From Vitellaria paradoxa (taxonomy: Eukaryota > Streptophyta > Magnoliopsida > Ericales > Sapotaceae), in the NCBI GenBank assembly GCA_019916065.1, contig CM034241.1, positions 9,213,223 through 9,277,222 of the forward strand: a stretch of DNA of 64,000 bases, read 5' to 3'. The notes below the pieces were generated by a model. It worked only from the letters and a program-made list of their open reading frames with translations, was not told the DNA's origin and searched no databases. This document shows, piece by piece, positions 11,366 through 23,245 of the stretch. Within the stretch, counting starts at the first letter, position 1; the number at the start of each line of letters is the position of its first letter. The translations under genes were made by a program, and so were the position numbers.

Positions 11366-11563
11366 TAGGGATGGCAACGAAATAAATTGGAGGCGAATAT
11401 AGTAATATCCAAATTTGAACTTATAACCATTCATTCGCCTCCGAATTTGCCCCAAACTCCGAATAGATTTCTTTTAGACCTCTATCCCCACTCCAAACGA
11501 AAAACAGATATCTGCAGATATCCGAAAATTCAAACTCTCCATTTGTCTCTGAATCCACCCCTA
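11366..11563. mobile_element. Degenerate hAT-like MITE
   Basis: The left end TAGGGATGGCAACGAA and the reverse complement of the right end (TAGGGGTGGATTCAGA) share the TAGGGRTGG terminus of the hAT MITEs at 14.6 and 15.8 kb. The flanking 8-mers do not match, so this is an old or damaged copy. Confidence 0.4.
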
Positions 11564-11569
11564 ACTTCA

Positions 11570-12250
11570 TACATTACTTGATTGCATATGTAATCTAATA
11601 CTATTAAATAATTTATCTCAAAAACTAAAATAATACATAAATATCGTCATAATAATAATTTACTAAAATAAACATAAACATCTCCAAAATTAACATTTAC
11701 TAAAGTACCATTTCACTAGCACATAATAAAGATACATAATTCTAAAGTACTAACATTGTCTTAGGATGAGAAATTTATATCTAGATATTTTCTTAGAAAT
11801 AATTGAAATTTGTATCTAGATATTTTCTTAAAAATAATTGAGTTTATAAGTCATGATAGAATGTTTTAAATTATATAAATTAGTATAAATTTGTAAAAGT
11901 TACAATTTTTCAATTGTGTAGTGAGTAAAAAATTTAAATTTTATACAGATTTGTATTATTTTGTAGAGTCCCAAATGATATACCTTATAAAATTTTAAAT
12001 CTACTTTTTTTAAGTTTTCTTAATTTTTGTATATGAAATAAATAAATTTAAACTTTTAAATTTCAATTTGCACAAAAGTCAAAAAAATTAAATTCATAAT
12101 TTTTTTCCAAACACAACCCAATTAATATAAAATGATAACTTTTTTTACTTTAAACTTATTCATCAATATTCATTTTAATGATAAAAATAGTGATGTTCAA
12201 TAAGTCTGAAATCTAATAAATGAGAATGTTGTTTATCATGTTATGGTGGT
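11570..12250. other. AT-rich intergenic DNA, mostly unassigned
   Basis: No gene is seen. The only structure is a short direct repeat at about 11770-11840 (ATATCTAGATATTTTCTTA twice) and a weak relative of the 7.6-kb MITE at about 11862-11995. Confidence 0.5.
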
Positions 12251-12279
12251 AATGTTATCATCATGAATCTAAATGATTC

Positions 12280-12510
12280 AGGTTTATTCGGATATTTTTT
12301 GAAATAAATCGAGACATATTCAGATTAAATGTCAGATTCAAGACGTAAAGGCATCTTCATCCTTATATTCGATCTGATATTCAAAATTTTTTTAATAATA
12401 AATTTAAATCTAATCTGATTTTTAAAAAAAATTAAATCTCACATTTATTCGACTTGAATAACGAGTCAAATTCGAATGAGTCAGTCGAAATAGCCATTCC
12501 CGGCTGTCCG
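12280..12510. mobile_element. hAT-like MITE remnant
   Basis: Several TTCGGATAT / ATTCAGATT / ATTCGACTTGAATAACGAGT motifs end in TAGCCATTCCCGGCTG, the reverse of the GGAATGGCTA terminus common in plant hAT-type MITEs. Neither a matching left end nor a duplication was found. Confidence 0.3.
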
Positions 12511-12689
12511 TGCAGGTACAAGTAAAAGAACGTTTGCTCTGCTTGTTTAAAAAAAGAGAGGGGGGGGTGGTGTTTGGTTCGTTATATTAGAATTGAAAGT
12601 GGAATTTGCTAAACCCATTACACGTGATCATGTGTAATATTGTTTTAGAAATAATAATATAATAATATCTGCGTTAAAATCAAAGCTTT

Positions 12690-12940
12690 TCGTAGTTAGA
12701 TCCGCCGGTCACGGGGTACGGCGGAGTGATTATGTCGGGATCCTTTTCGTACTAATGACGTGGCGAAAGTTAATTGGTCCATTGGCTGCAACTTGGCGAG
12801 CCGGAGAAGACAACGGAGGCCCCAATGCCCGGTGGGGGAACAATCGATGGTTGCCCTCTAATGTATATACCGTCAAATGTGCGGGTCCCACTTCCCCTGC
12901 CCCAGCCAATCGCATCCAGACATAGTGCTGAATCATGATG
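12690..12940. other. GC-rich island, non-coding as far as visible
   Basis: Bases 12690-12940 are markedly GC-richer than the surroundings, with GGCGGAGTG, TGACGTGGCG (an ACGT-core motif) and several CCAAT-type motifs. A 68-codon minus-strand frame shows no recognisable domain. It may be a relic promoter or a captured fragment. Confidence 0.35.
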
Positions 12941-13253
12941 ATAGTCCCATTGACCTTAATAAATACATTTATTTATTGACCGTAAATTTTTTTTTCTTTA
13001 TTTTTTATTTTTTTGAGCCAGTTAAAATTCCAATAATGCCAAGCTCCTGGGTCAATGGATGGCAATAAACCCTGGCCAAATCTGGTAATTTCAATTAAAA
13101 ATTTTTTATATAAGTAAACACATAAGTTTTTTTTTCCCTAAAAGTAACACTTTCAAAAAATCAAAAAAAAATTATAAAAATAACTTCTTATTACGTAAAT
13201 ATTATTAAAACAATTTTTAATTTAAAATTATATGAAAAATACAATAACATTTC

Positions 13254-13399
13254 GAGCCCGTTTAGTAGACAAAAAGTGGAAGAAAAAATACAATACAAGT
13301 GGAAGGATGTGATATAAATGTGATAGGTGAAAATTTTTTATTAAAAAAAGTACAAAAATTAATAATTTTTAGTGAAATTTAATGTGACCAAATAAGCCT
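13254..13399. mobile_element. Tourist-like MITE (same subfamily as 5838)
   Basis: GAGCCCGTTTAGTAGAC ... GACCAAATAAGCCT. Body motifs AAAAAATACAATACAAGTGG and GTGAAAATTTTTTATT parallel those of the 5.8-kb copy. Confidence 0.55.
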
Positions 13400-13690
13400 T
13401 CATGTTATTAATGAGACATTGAAGATCCTAATCACTCATACTATGTACTGTATTATTAATGAGAATTCATTTATATTGTAGTTAATTTAAGATGTTTAAG
13501 TAGGTTTAATTCTGAAGTGCTCACTAAATGAACTACTCTCATGATTTTAAAACTTATTATAATTTATAAATGTTGAACATTACATATATGTCACTTTATT
13601 TCTTAACCAAAGTAATGTGAAATAGATGGCTTGCATTATTTTTCTACTTTACTCTCTCGTGAGGAGAGTTTCTTACCAGTAGATCTCTTA

Positions 13691-13836
13691 CAGTATATTT
13701 GGTTTGTAAAAAAAAAAAAATCAAAAGTTATTAATATAAAATTGACAAGTAACAAAATTTAATTTTTATTAGAAATAATTAATAAAAGTTAAATTTTTTT
13801 AACATTTTTTAAGGATACAATCATACAAACGCCCTG
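13691..13836. mobile_element. Tourist-like element with TTA duplication
   Basis: Left TATATTTGGTTTG, right CATACAAACGCCCTG, flanked by TTA at 13688-13690 and 13837-13839. Confidence 0.5.
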
Positions 13837-14399
13837 TTAGTTTGCAAGCAAAAGTGGATGGAACATTTTTGATCCATGCAACTTGGGGTGGACAGAAGAA
13901 AGGTGAAAGAAGATGTTAAGAAATGAGTCTCATGTAACTTTTAAATATTTATTTTATACAAATTTTAAATTATATAACATAGATTTATATATTTTTTGCG
14001 CATTTTTCTTCTTGTAATCAAATAATATTGAAAAAAAAAAGAAAAAATTTTATATTCAATTAAAGAAATGTTCAACTTCTGAATCGAGTCACATTGACTT
14101 GAATATAGTCAAATCGGTTATATAAGCTAATATATTTAAAAATAAAAATAATTAATTTATTTAGACCTTTGATTTTATAAAAATAATTAATCTTTTTGGA
14201 CATTTGATTTTGTATTTTTTTAAGCTAAGACTTGAATAATATTGATATTCAGATTAATATAATAGTAATATACAATATATTAATATTAATAAAATATAAC
14301 ATGAAAGTATATATTAGTGTTACGTATGCATATATTTTATAGTTACATAATATATAACAAATATTTAGTAAATTAAATTTGATTACTTCGATCTATTTA

Positions 14400-15295
14400 G
14401 GCTGTGTTTGATAAATTTAAAAATTTTGGATTTATTTGATATACTTGTTTTAGGCCTATTTTCTATTTTGCGCTTTTGAAAGTAATAAAAATAGTCGAAA
14501 ACACATTTAAGCACTTGGATTTTCAAAATCTGTTTTAAAAAACAAAAAATAAATTTACACATAAGATGTAAATGATCAAAAATTATTTTGGACTCCTTTG
14601 ACATAGGGGTGGAAACGAGCCGAGCCGAGCTTTGACATGATCAAGCTCGGCTCGAGCTTTTTATACTGAGTTCGAGCTCGATTCAAACTTTTATATAGGA
14701 TCGAGCTCGGCTTGATAAAAAGAAATTTATGCTCGATTAGGCTCGCGAATAACTCGATTAAAGCAAAATGACGTCATTTTGATTTAAAATATAATATATT
14801 TAAAAAATATAATAAAAATATTATTAAAAATATATATATTATTTTAATCGAGTTGTTCGCGAACTTTCGAGCCGAGCTTCTCTAGGCTCGAGTTCGAGCT
14901 TGAATCCAAAAAGTTCGAGCTCTTTTAACTCACGAATCGAGCTCGAGTCGAGTTTTTTTCAAGCCGAGCTTGAATAGCTCGCGAACAGTTCGGTTCGTTT
15001 CCACCCTTACTTTGACAGAAAACATTGAAAACAAAAAAAGTCAAATTAAATGCGTTTTTAATATTTTAACATTTGAATCTCAAAACAAAAAATAAAAGAT
15101 AGAATTGCAAATTAAATATCATCTTCAACTTTTTACAATTTTTATTCTAGTATTAACAAGTATCATTTTTTGCAAAAATTATTCGTTTGGTAAGAATTTA
15201 TAAAAGTTAAAAAAATTAGAAAAAATTAAAAAAAGTAAATGATTTTGCGTGTGATAAGTTTTTTTTACGCATTTGATAAATTTTGGCAAACAAAG
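14400..15295. mobile_element. Tourist-like element split by a nested hAT MITE
   Basis: GGCTGTGTTTGATAAA ... TTTTGGCAAACAAAG, with TTA at 14397-14399 and 15296-15298. A 406-bp hAT MITE sits inside. Removing it and one copy of its duplication gives an element whose body resembles 28582-28903 (ATTTACACATAA, TTTTCAAAATCTG). Confidence 0.65.
14604..15009. mobile_element. hAT-type MITE, copy 1, 8-bp TSD
   Basis: The terminal inverted repeats TAGGGGTGGAAACGAGCC and (right end, reversed) TAAGGGTGGAAACGAACC are flanked by a perfect 8-bp duplication, CTTTGACA, at 14596-14603 and 15010-15017. The subterminal parts are packed with GAGCTCG/CGAGCC motifs on both strands. The AT-rich centre carries AAAATGACGTCATTTTG. 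The 8-bp duplication and TA-GGGGTGG ends fit the hAT superfamily; no transposase is encoded. Confidence 0.88.
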
Positions 15296-15560
15296 TTAAT
15301 AAAATTTTTTTTTTAAATTAATTTTTTTTTTGAGATGTATTCCCAAATGCACGTTAATGGCCTACGTGGATGGATATACACGCCAAGCGTCAACCAACTT
15401 AAAGGGGCCCACAAAGTTTGAAAGTTTAGTTCATTTTTGTGGGACAAGTAATTGAAATCTGTGCCGTTAAAAAAACAAATTGCCATTCTGTGCGCGCAGT
15501 TGCCAGTTGGCATCTCTCTGATCGCCCAAAGTGGGGAATGAAAAAGTACGATTCATTTAA

Positions 15561-15675
15561 GGACGTGTTTGACAGATGAGTTTGTCTGATTTTTAATAAA
15601 TCGACAGATCCGGTCAAGGTTAGATGGGACTTTTCCTCTAACTTTGTTCGTTCATTTATCTGTCAAACAAAATCT
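15561..15675. mobile_element. Short palindromic MITE
   Basis: Left GTGTTTGACAGATGAGTTTG; right, reversed, TTTGTTTGACAGATAAATGA. The arms pair around a centre near 15610. It sits after TTAA in the usual Tourist-like position. Confidence 0.5.
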
Positions 15676-15736
15676 ACGGACTTAAAATAAATAAATAAAT
15701 AAATAGTTATGAATTTGCGGTCTATACGAGATTTTA

Positions 15737-16407
15737 GCGTTTGGGAATTTAGGCATACTTTGGGAATTCATGCTAAAAGTATATTTTTTTTTTAATTTAT
15801 TGTAACATGTGTTAATAACTAGGGGTGGAAATGAACCGAGCCGTTCATGAGCTACTCGAGCTTGGCTCGAAAAAAGCTCGGCTCGAGCTCGATTCGTGAG
15901 TTAAACGAGCTTAAACCGAGCTCGGTTTTTTACTCGTTTTGGATTCGAGCTCGAGCTCGAACCTAAAGAAGTTCGGCTCGAAAGCTCGCGAGTAGGCTCG
16001 GTTAGAATATTATATATTTTTTTAATAATATTTTTATATTTTTAATAATATTTTTATTATATTTTTTAAATATATTATATTTTAAATCAAAACGACGTCG
16101 TTTTGGTTTGATCGAATTGTTCGCGAGCCTAATCGAGCCTAACTTCTTCTTTATCGAGCCAAGCTCGAGCCTATATAAAAGTTCGAATCGAGCTCAGTAT
16201 AAAAAGCTCGAGTCGAGCTCGAGCATGTTAAAGTTCGGTTCGATTCAGCTCGTTTCCACCCCTATTAATAACTAAATATAAAATTATGAAATTATATTTT
16301 TATTGGGTATTTGTGTTTTCAAGGTAATTTTAGAAAATAGTATAAAGCAACGAGAGCAAAAATGTTAATATATAAAAAAAGCATGCTTTTAGCATACTTC
16401 CAAACGC
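15737..16407. mobile_element. Terminal-inverted-repeat element split by a nested hAT MITE
   Basis: GCGTTTGGGAA ... CTTCCAAACGC. Subterminal motifs ATGCTAAAAGTATA and AAAGCATGCTTTTAGCATAC are inverted copies. The hAT MITE copy 2 lies between them. No clear 3-bp duplication could be fixed. Confidence 0.55.
15820..16264. mobile_element. hAT-type MITE, copy 2, 8-bp TSD (inverted relative to copy 1)
   Basis: TAGGGGTGGAAATGAACCGA ... CTCGTTTCCACCCCTA, flanked by a perfect 8-bp duplication, TTAATAAC, at 15812-15819 and 16265-16272. GAGCTCG motifs fill the subterminal parts. The centre carries AAAACGACGTCGTTTTGG and an ATATTATTAAAAATA-type tract that matches copy 1 in reverse. Confidence 0.9.
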
Positions 16408-16579
16408 AAAAAAAGTAAGTGTTAATGGTTCCCAAACCATATCTTAATCACCAGTTACCGGTTACCAACTATTATCTTTTTGATTTTTTTTTATAATTAA
16501 ATCTTATATTTTAAATTTCCTCTAAACATTGAGAGGTAAAAACGTTAAATAAATAAATAACAAAAAAATTATCTACTAA

Positions 16580-17418
16580 GTTGCGGTTTGATAACGCTAT
16601 CATTTTTCTATTTACGCTTATATTTTATATTTTTTGTTTTCTATTGTCGTTTTTTTTTTTCTGAATGAAAACTAAAACTGCGTTCGTAAATAAAAATTTG
16701 GTTACAATTATTAATTTTTTATTTTCACAAAATATTTAATTTTATAAGTTTTTGAAAAAATTAATTCAATTTAATTATATTATTTATTAAAAACAATTGA
16801 ATAAAATATAAGTATTATATCATTTGATCTAGTAAAAGTAAAATATATTGATTTTAATTTAATTATATTATTTACTAAAAATAATTGAATAAAGTATATT
16901 TCATAATAATTTAAATAATTTAATTATCATATTTATTAAAATAATTTAATAAAATATATTTCATATTAAATAAATTGATTAATTTAATTTAATTATGATA
17001 TTCATTAAATATAATTTAATAAAATATATTTAATATTAGTTAAATTAATTATTTTAAATTAATTATTAAATTAAATTAAATCATTCAATTATAATATTTA
17101 TTAAAATAACTTAATAAGATGTATTTAATTTAATTATATTATTTATTAAAAATAGTTTTAGTCTAATAAAATATTTGAATAAAATAATTTATTTTAATAT
17201 GATATAAAAAAAATGAACAAAGTATTAGAATTGATAAAATGTTTGTAACAGAAAATAAACCAATTGAAAACATGTTTTTTTTGTTTACGTTTTTCTATTT
17301 AAATTTTCTTTTTTTATAAATAAAAAAATGTAAATAGATTTAACAAATATATTTTTGTTGTCAGTTTATAAAATTTCAAAAATATAAACAAAAAACAAAA
17401 GTATTACCGAACGAAGCC
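16580..17418. mobile_element. Tourist-like element, 839 bp, with internal AT tandem repeats
   Basis: GTTGCGGTTTGATAACGC ... TACCGAACGAAGCC, flanked by TAA at 16577-16579 and 17419-17421. Between about 16740 and 17190 a degenerate unit of roughly 75-100 bases recurs (variants of TTTAATTATATTATTTATTA then AAATAATTGAATAAAATATA). Confidence 0.6.
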
Positions 17419-17563
17419 TAAAAAATTAGCTTTTTTTTTTCTTTCCCAAACACAAAAAAAATTAACTTTTTAATAGTTAATAGCTACTGACTATTAGCTG
17501 CTAGTTAACGTTTTCTTCCCATTCGCAACCTTGAGTCTCACATAATTTAACAGGGTACAATTA

Positions 17564-18013
17564 GGATGGTGTTTGAAGTTCCAAAAAAAGTTTAAAATAA
17601 TTAAAAGTTGGTGTTAAAATTATGTAAAAATGACACGTAGTGAAATTTAATTAAAAGAAGTTGAAAAATTTTACATTTTTTTGGAGTTTTTTCTAAAAAT
17701 TTTGGGCTCCAATCACCTCCATGTGACGAAACAAAATTTGAAAAAGCATTCAAAAGCAAAATTTTTAAGAATTTTTGGGTTGAAAAAAAAAATTGCTAGG
17801 TCCAACTTTTATGTATTTAATGAAATAAGTAAAATTTTTTAAAAATTTTTAACAAATTTTGGGTATTGAGTAAAATTTGAATAACTTTTAGAAAATTTTA
17901 GTAACTTTTAGTTGTTTGATAAATTATTAAAAGTAAAATAATAATAATAATAACAATAATAAATAAAAGTTACTAAAAATTTCCTTTTTTTCCCCCCGGC
18001 TTACAAACGCACC
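17564..18013. mobile_element. Tourist-like element
   Basis: GGATGGTGTTTGAAG after TTA at the left, and CTTACAAACGCACC at the right followed by TTG (one mismatch to the duplication). It holds an AAT microsatellite at about 17936-17962. Confidence 0.5.
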
Positions 18014-18410
18014 TTGAAAAATCCGTTAGCCAACAACCATCATTTTCCGTCAAAATTGATGAGCTGTTTGTTCTTGTCTGGGAAGATGACCCTCCCAATG
18101 TGCCTGTGTGAAGTTTAAGATATTGCAGGCTAGATCCATAGCAAGGGAGTCGGTTGGTCGCACTACAAAGAAAACAAAGAGCCGGACACAATTCTCCGAT
18201 TAAAACCACTAAAATTACGACCTCCCCATTAAAATTTGAATGTTAAGAATCCACGTGGAAAATTGGCCATCCTTCCAAAATGGTAGAAGGCCAAGTTGGA
18301 CTCGTCATTCTCAACTAGCAACTTCCGATTTTGGATGGAAGCCTTCCATTTGACTTTTAGCGCATCTTTGTAACTTTGTTCCTTCACGTTGGTTTGGAAC
18401 TAAATAAATG

Positions 18411-18668
18411 GGTGCGTTTTGAAGTAACATAAAATGAGATAAATTATAGTTTTATAATTCGTACAGTAAGATAAAAATAAATAATTTTTAAAATTTTTTA
18501 AGAGTTTACACAATTTTTTAGAGTTTTTTGTTATCTTAAACGGCGCCAAAATATCAAAAAATTTTACAAATTTTTATAAAATTTTAATTTTTTAGACACC
18601 ATACGATTTATGAAACAATAATTTTTATCAATTTATATTAATTTTTTTTATCACTCCAAAGGCAATCC
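18411..18668. mobile_element. Tourist-like element, probable
   Basis: GGTGCGTTTTGAAGTAAC at the left and ATCACTCCAAAGGCA at the right. The interior TAATTCGTACAGTAAGATAA is the reverse of the ATTACGAACTC motif type and is also seen at about 38690-38740. Confidence 0.4.
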
Positions 18669-19459
18669 CAAATGAATTGCTGACTGGGTATTGAAAAAGA
18701 GTTAGGTGCTTTTACACTTTCATTTGGAGTTAAATGAAGAAATGGCCCTACGTAAGGTTAATAGAAGTTCGCTTTTATTTTTTTTCTTTTTAATCAAAAT
18801 TTGATTATTAATTTTTTAACTTTAATAATTTTTAGGCATGATTTTCATATTTATATAAAATAAATCACAAAAATATTTCTAAATTAGGGAACTGAAATAA
18901 AATTAGTTTAATTTTTTTTATCTATACACGGGTACTCCTATTTTGAAGGTTTTTTTTTTTTTTTTTTATAAATGTGAATGATATGTTTAAAAATTACTAA
19001 AAACAATAAAAAATCAAATTTTGATTACAAAAATCTTATAAGATGAAAAAAAACAACACAAATAAAAAAAATTAGTTTCTTCAATATTGATGCCAAATGG
19101 AGTTGGAGAGGTGTTCGAATAGCGGATTTGACGAGGGAAGGAAAAATAAAAATAATCTGAAATAAATTTTTTATTTGAACAGATTAGTAAATATAAGAAA
19201 ATAAAAAGTATTTGTTAATAAAATAATTTTTAAGTTTAATTATTTTTAATTTCTCAAATCTTACACTTGTTACATCAATTTTTTTTAACAAACTAAATAT
19301 AAAAAATAATTTTAAATTCCTACCCTATTATTTTCTATTGACAAATCATTAATTTAGATTTATCCTACGAATTTAGTTGTATAGATTAAAAGGGGGGGTT
19401 GACATCTATTCCAGTGTCAGATGTCAGGTTTCCGTAACAATCAAATTTAGGATCATTAA

Positions 19460-19836
19460 GGGATCGTTTAGATCCCCAAATTCTAAAAAAATTAAGAGTG
19501 AAATTTTTTTGAAGCTTAAAGTGTTAAAAGTTATTTTGAAATGATGAGCGGATATTTGTGATTGATTTGATATAAAGTTATTAAAATTTATATAAAGTGA
19601 CACGTGATAAAATTTTAGTAGATAATCTTGAAAATTTTTTGGAGTTTTGTGAAATCTTTTGGTACAAATGTCAGTTTAACTTTTAAAAAATTTTTTACAA
19701 AATCCGTTAAAATGTACCATTTTGGTTCGTTCTAATGAATTTTGATAATTTTTTTAAAAAAGTTAAAAATTTTTAGAGTTTGAAAAAGTTAAAACTTTTA
19801 AAATTTTTAAAAATTTTTTATACTCCAAACGCACAC
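19460..19836. mobile_element. Tourist-like element with TAA duplication
   Basis: GGGATCGTTTAGATC ... TACTCCAAACGCACAC, flanked by TAA at 19457-19459 and 19837-19839. Confidence 0.6.
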
Positions 19837-20119
19837 TAAATTTATTAAACAACAATTTCATTTTCATTTATTGGGATACATGAAAGGTGTTCTTTCACAT
19901 CAGCCAACAGTTTGGCTGTTACATATGTTTTCTTTTATATTGGAGAAAAAAAAAAAGGTGAAAAGGAGGGGAAGCCATTTCGCCAGCAATTTTATACAAA
20001 TGAGACAAGAATAATTTTTCATTTTTCCCCCTCTTCCATTTTGGTTCCAACAGAGCAAACTTCTCCTTCTTAGGATGTAGGGGTCTGACGAGGATTGCCC
20101 ATTGACCCACGATTAAAAC

Positions 20120-20145
20120 ATATATATATATATATATATATATAT
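20120..20145. repeat. TA microsatellite
   Basis: An uninterrupted (TA)n run of about 26 bases. A poly-T run at 20619-20641 follows 500 bases later and could mark a reverse-oriented retroposed tail, but no body was recognised. Confidence 0.8.
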
Positions 20146-20893
20146 TAGGTGGAATTGATGGCAGAAACCAACTTTAATTTGGCAGTTGATGAAGACTTCC
20201 CCAAGTTTTTCTGATTTGTTGGTCAAGTCATCGTTTGATAAAATTATACCTTTCTCTTCTGATCATTCAAAAATTGAATGTTACGTCGGGTTGTGCAATC
20301 GCTGTGAGAAAATTATGCAGAATTTTTTTCTCTTTTTTTTACTATTAAAATTATTGTAGATATTTTGAATTTTTAATTAAATAATTTAAAATATAGATAG
20401 ATAGTCTTTTTTAGATAAAAATTTACAGTGTCAGTTCAAATTTTATGCAGTGAAATTCATACTGAACCACAGAATAATGGGCCGTCAAATATTACACAAT
20501 ATTTAAGAACAGAAAACTATCCCCACAACAACAATTTGGAAACTCATCACTCATCAATGTTCCTCCAACAAAGATGGAATAGATTGATAGCTGGTGTTAG
20601 GGTTGGAAATGCGTCCAATTTTTTTTTTTTTTTTTTTTTTTGAGTTGTTTGATATTGGTTTAAAACATGTTTGGTTTGAATTTGATTTATGCTTGTGAGA
20701 AAATCTCTACACCTCAAGTATAAGATGATCAGTTGTACTAATTTAAATTTGTAGAGACGGTAAAATACCGGTCGTACCTATAGGAAGAAGTGTCAAGTCA
20801 TAACTTTTCTTCTCTTATATAGTAGATGTCGCACAATTAGAGCTAAAGAAAATTAATTTGAATTTGAGAATGAAACTTACCTACTGTAACTAA

Positions 20894-21330
20894 GGGTGCA
20901 TTTGGTGCACTGAAAGTTAAAAAAAAATCATTGAAAATTTTTAAAATTCTCTAATACATTTTATCTTTCTCGTATTCCGTGAAATTTCTATAAATATATA
21001 CATACTTACAAATCCTAACAAATTTTTACAAATCCTAACAAATTTTTACAAATCCTAATAAATTTTTTACAAACTCCAATAACACTTCCACAAACTCCAA
21101 TAATTTTTTTGCAAATCCCAAAAATTTTTCAACAACCTTTAAAAAGTTCTGACATGAAATTGTTTCAATGGACCCAAAAAATCGTTCAAACGAATTCTCT
21201 TTCCAAAATACTAATGTAAAAGTCAAAAAAGTATTATTCACCTGAAAAACGTTTGGTGGCTGCACACCAAATGCCAAACAATTACCAAAATCATATTTTT
21301 TTTTGTTTTTCAACGCTCCAAATGCCCCCC
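20894..21330. mobile_element. Tourist-like element with 20-bp internal tandem repeat
   Basis: GGGTGCATTTGGTGCAC after TAA, ending GCTCCAAATGCCCCCC. At 21007-21135 the unit AATCCTAACAAATTTTTACA occurs twice exactly and then in diverging copies. The same array, reversed, occurs at about 27040-27135 in the element at 26714-27243. Confidence 0.6.
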
Positions 21331-21334
21331 TATC

Positions 21335-22400
21335 TAATTCAAAATGAACTAAAAATTAGAAAATCAATAGTTAGGAGCCAATGATAAGTTATCACATCTA
21401 CATACAATGAACCAATTTGAGGGCAAACATGTTCTATTTATATGCATCTAAGCAAAACCATCGCAAAGTAGGTTAATTTTAAAACAGCTAAGTCATGTTG
21501 CTAGAATACTTAGGGAAACAAGTATCAGTTATACATGGTATAACGGATCTATGAATATAAGCATTTCTAACAACTACCGAAGTTGCAAGCATGATCAACA
21601 GAAGTACTATGCATACATGGCACACAAAGTCTATAGAAACATGCAAACATATAAGGTTTTTATGTAAATTATCAATATAGATATTCTGTCACACGCCCAG
21701 CGTGTATACAATCTCAACGTAAGAACTAGACATAGGTGGCATGAAAAGTTAGGAAGAAATTAAACATACATGAAAGGAATTGAAAGAAAATCAACCGTAT
21801 ACACTAAAAATGTAGATATTGAACTTAGACTGAAATTATAAATCAAACTAAATTCAATACATGAAGCTCTTCAAGATCCACTAAGGTCCTTGCCTTTGAT
21901 GCGGTAATGGCTTTATTACAAGAAGAACGTAAAAGAAAATGAAAAGGAAAATGACTTTCTAAGCTACCAAAAAAAGAAAGGAAAATAGAAAAACCTTACA
22001 AAGAATTTCCTCCTTCTAAGCCTCTGTTTTGTGTGTGATATGTATAACTGATGTATTGTCACATTTATATAGGTTTCAATCCTTTAGTGAAGTTCCAAAG
22101 GTATCTTGATTTCTTCATTTTAACTACAGATTTGCACTCGTAATTTTAAGATCATTGAAGTTCTAAAGGAAGAGATTGATTCAAATGGAAAATGTTGCAG
22201 ATATTCAAATTCCAAAGTCACTGATTAGAATACAGCTTCTTTTCTTCTCTGTAAATTTTTAAATTAGGTATCCAGATATGGTCTTGATGTATCAGGATAC
22301 ATCTCTTCCTTCATAATGTTTTCAATGCTTTGCTATGTATTTGAATATGTGATTATAGCTTTCGAGTCTTTGTTTCATAGTAGTATATAAGTACCACCAA
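21335..22400. other. Unassigned intergenic DNA of more complex composition
   Basis: About 1 kb with few homopolymers and no open frame of note. Phrases TATCCAGATATG and AGGATACATCTC recur near 23290-23420 beyond the hAT-like insertion. This suggests one older repeat that was split. Identity not recognised. Confidence 0.4.
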
Positions 22401-23245
22401 CTATGAAGCACGGATATTTCAAATTAGGTGTCGCACTCATATTGGATACTCCGTGGATACGGATACGGTTAGGATACGCCTGGATACGTATTAGATACGT
22501 CACGTGGCGTATTCTAATTTTTTATTTTAAATTTTGCACAGGATACGGCTGGGATACGAGTAGGATACGGCTAGGATATGAGCAAGATACGGGAAGGATA
22601 CGACTGAGATACGGGGGGTCCAAATGTAATATTTTAAAGCTTTTTTTGGGGGTTAAAATTAATATGATAAAAATTTTAGTAAGGATCAAACTCTAATTAA
22701 CTATAATATAACTTAATAATTATTCTTATGTTTTGTTATACTTAAGACACACGAAGGAAAAAAAAAAAAGTCCTAGACCTCGACAAACCTCGACGGCGCA
22801 CGTTTGCTCGACTCCAGCAATCCCGGTGATTTTCGGCTATCTTTCGCTGCTTTCATTTATTTGTGCACAACTTTCTCTTTATTTTTTTTATTCTAATTTT
22901 TATTGTATTGATATTAGAATAGTGATATAAATTGAAAATATATGAATTTTAAAATTTAGAGATTATGGTTTTAAAACATATATTGAAAATAGATTGAAAA
23001 TTAAATCTAGTTTTTTTATGGATTGAGTGATATTTTTCATACTATATAATTGTTATTTATATAATGTCTAGTAGTATATAAATGCTATCTTCAAAAATAT
23101 TTTAAATACAATATACATTTTATTTATTTATTTATTTTTTGTCGTATTTTCGCCATACTCAGATCCTCATTTTTTAAAAATTACCGTATCTCGTATCCGT
23201 ACCCATACTTGTACCTGCTCCCGTATCCCTATCTGTGTTTCATAG
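22401..23245. mobile_element. hAT-like element with GGATACG arrays, 845 bp
   Basis: The left end CTATGAAGCACGGATA and the reversed right end CTATGAAACACAGATA are flanked by ACCACCAA (22393-22400) and ACCACCAG (23246-23253), an 8-bp duplication with one mismatch. The left subterminal part holds about twelve GGATACG-type motifs, and the right holds the inverted CGTATCC form. No transposase is present; open frames across it are by-products of the repeat. Confidence 0.7.

Noticed and set aside
20619..20641. Poly-T run as the tail of a reverse-oriented retrogene
   Set aside because: No gene-like body could be recognised next to it.
22403..22696. 97-codon frame with repeated RIRLGY/WIRIR motifs
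   Set aside because: The peptide repeats are a direct translation of the GGATACG arrays of the hAT-like element, not of a gene.
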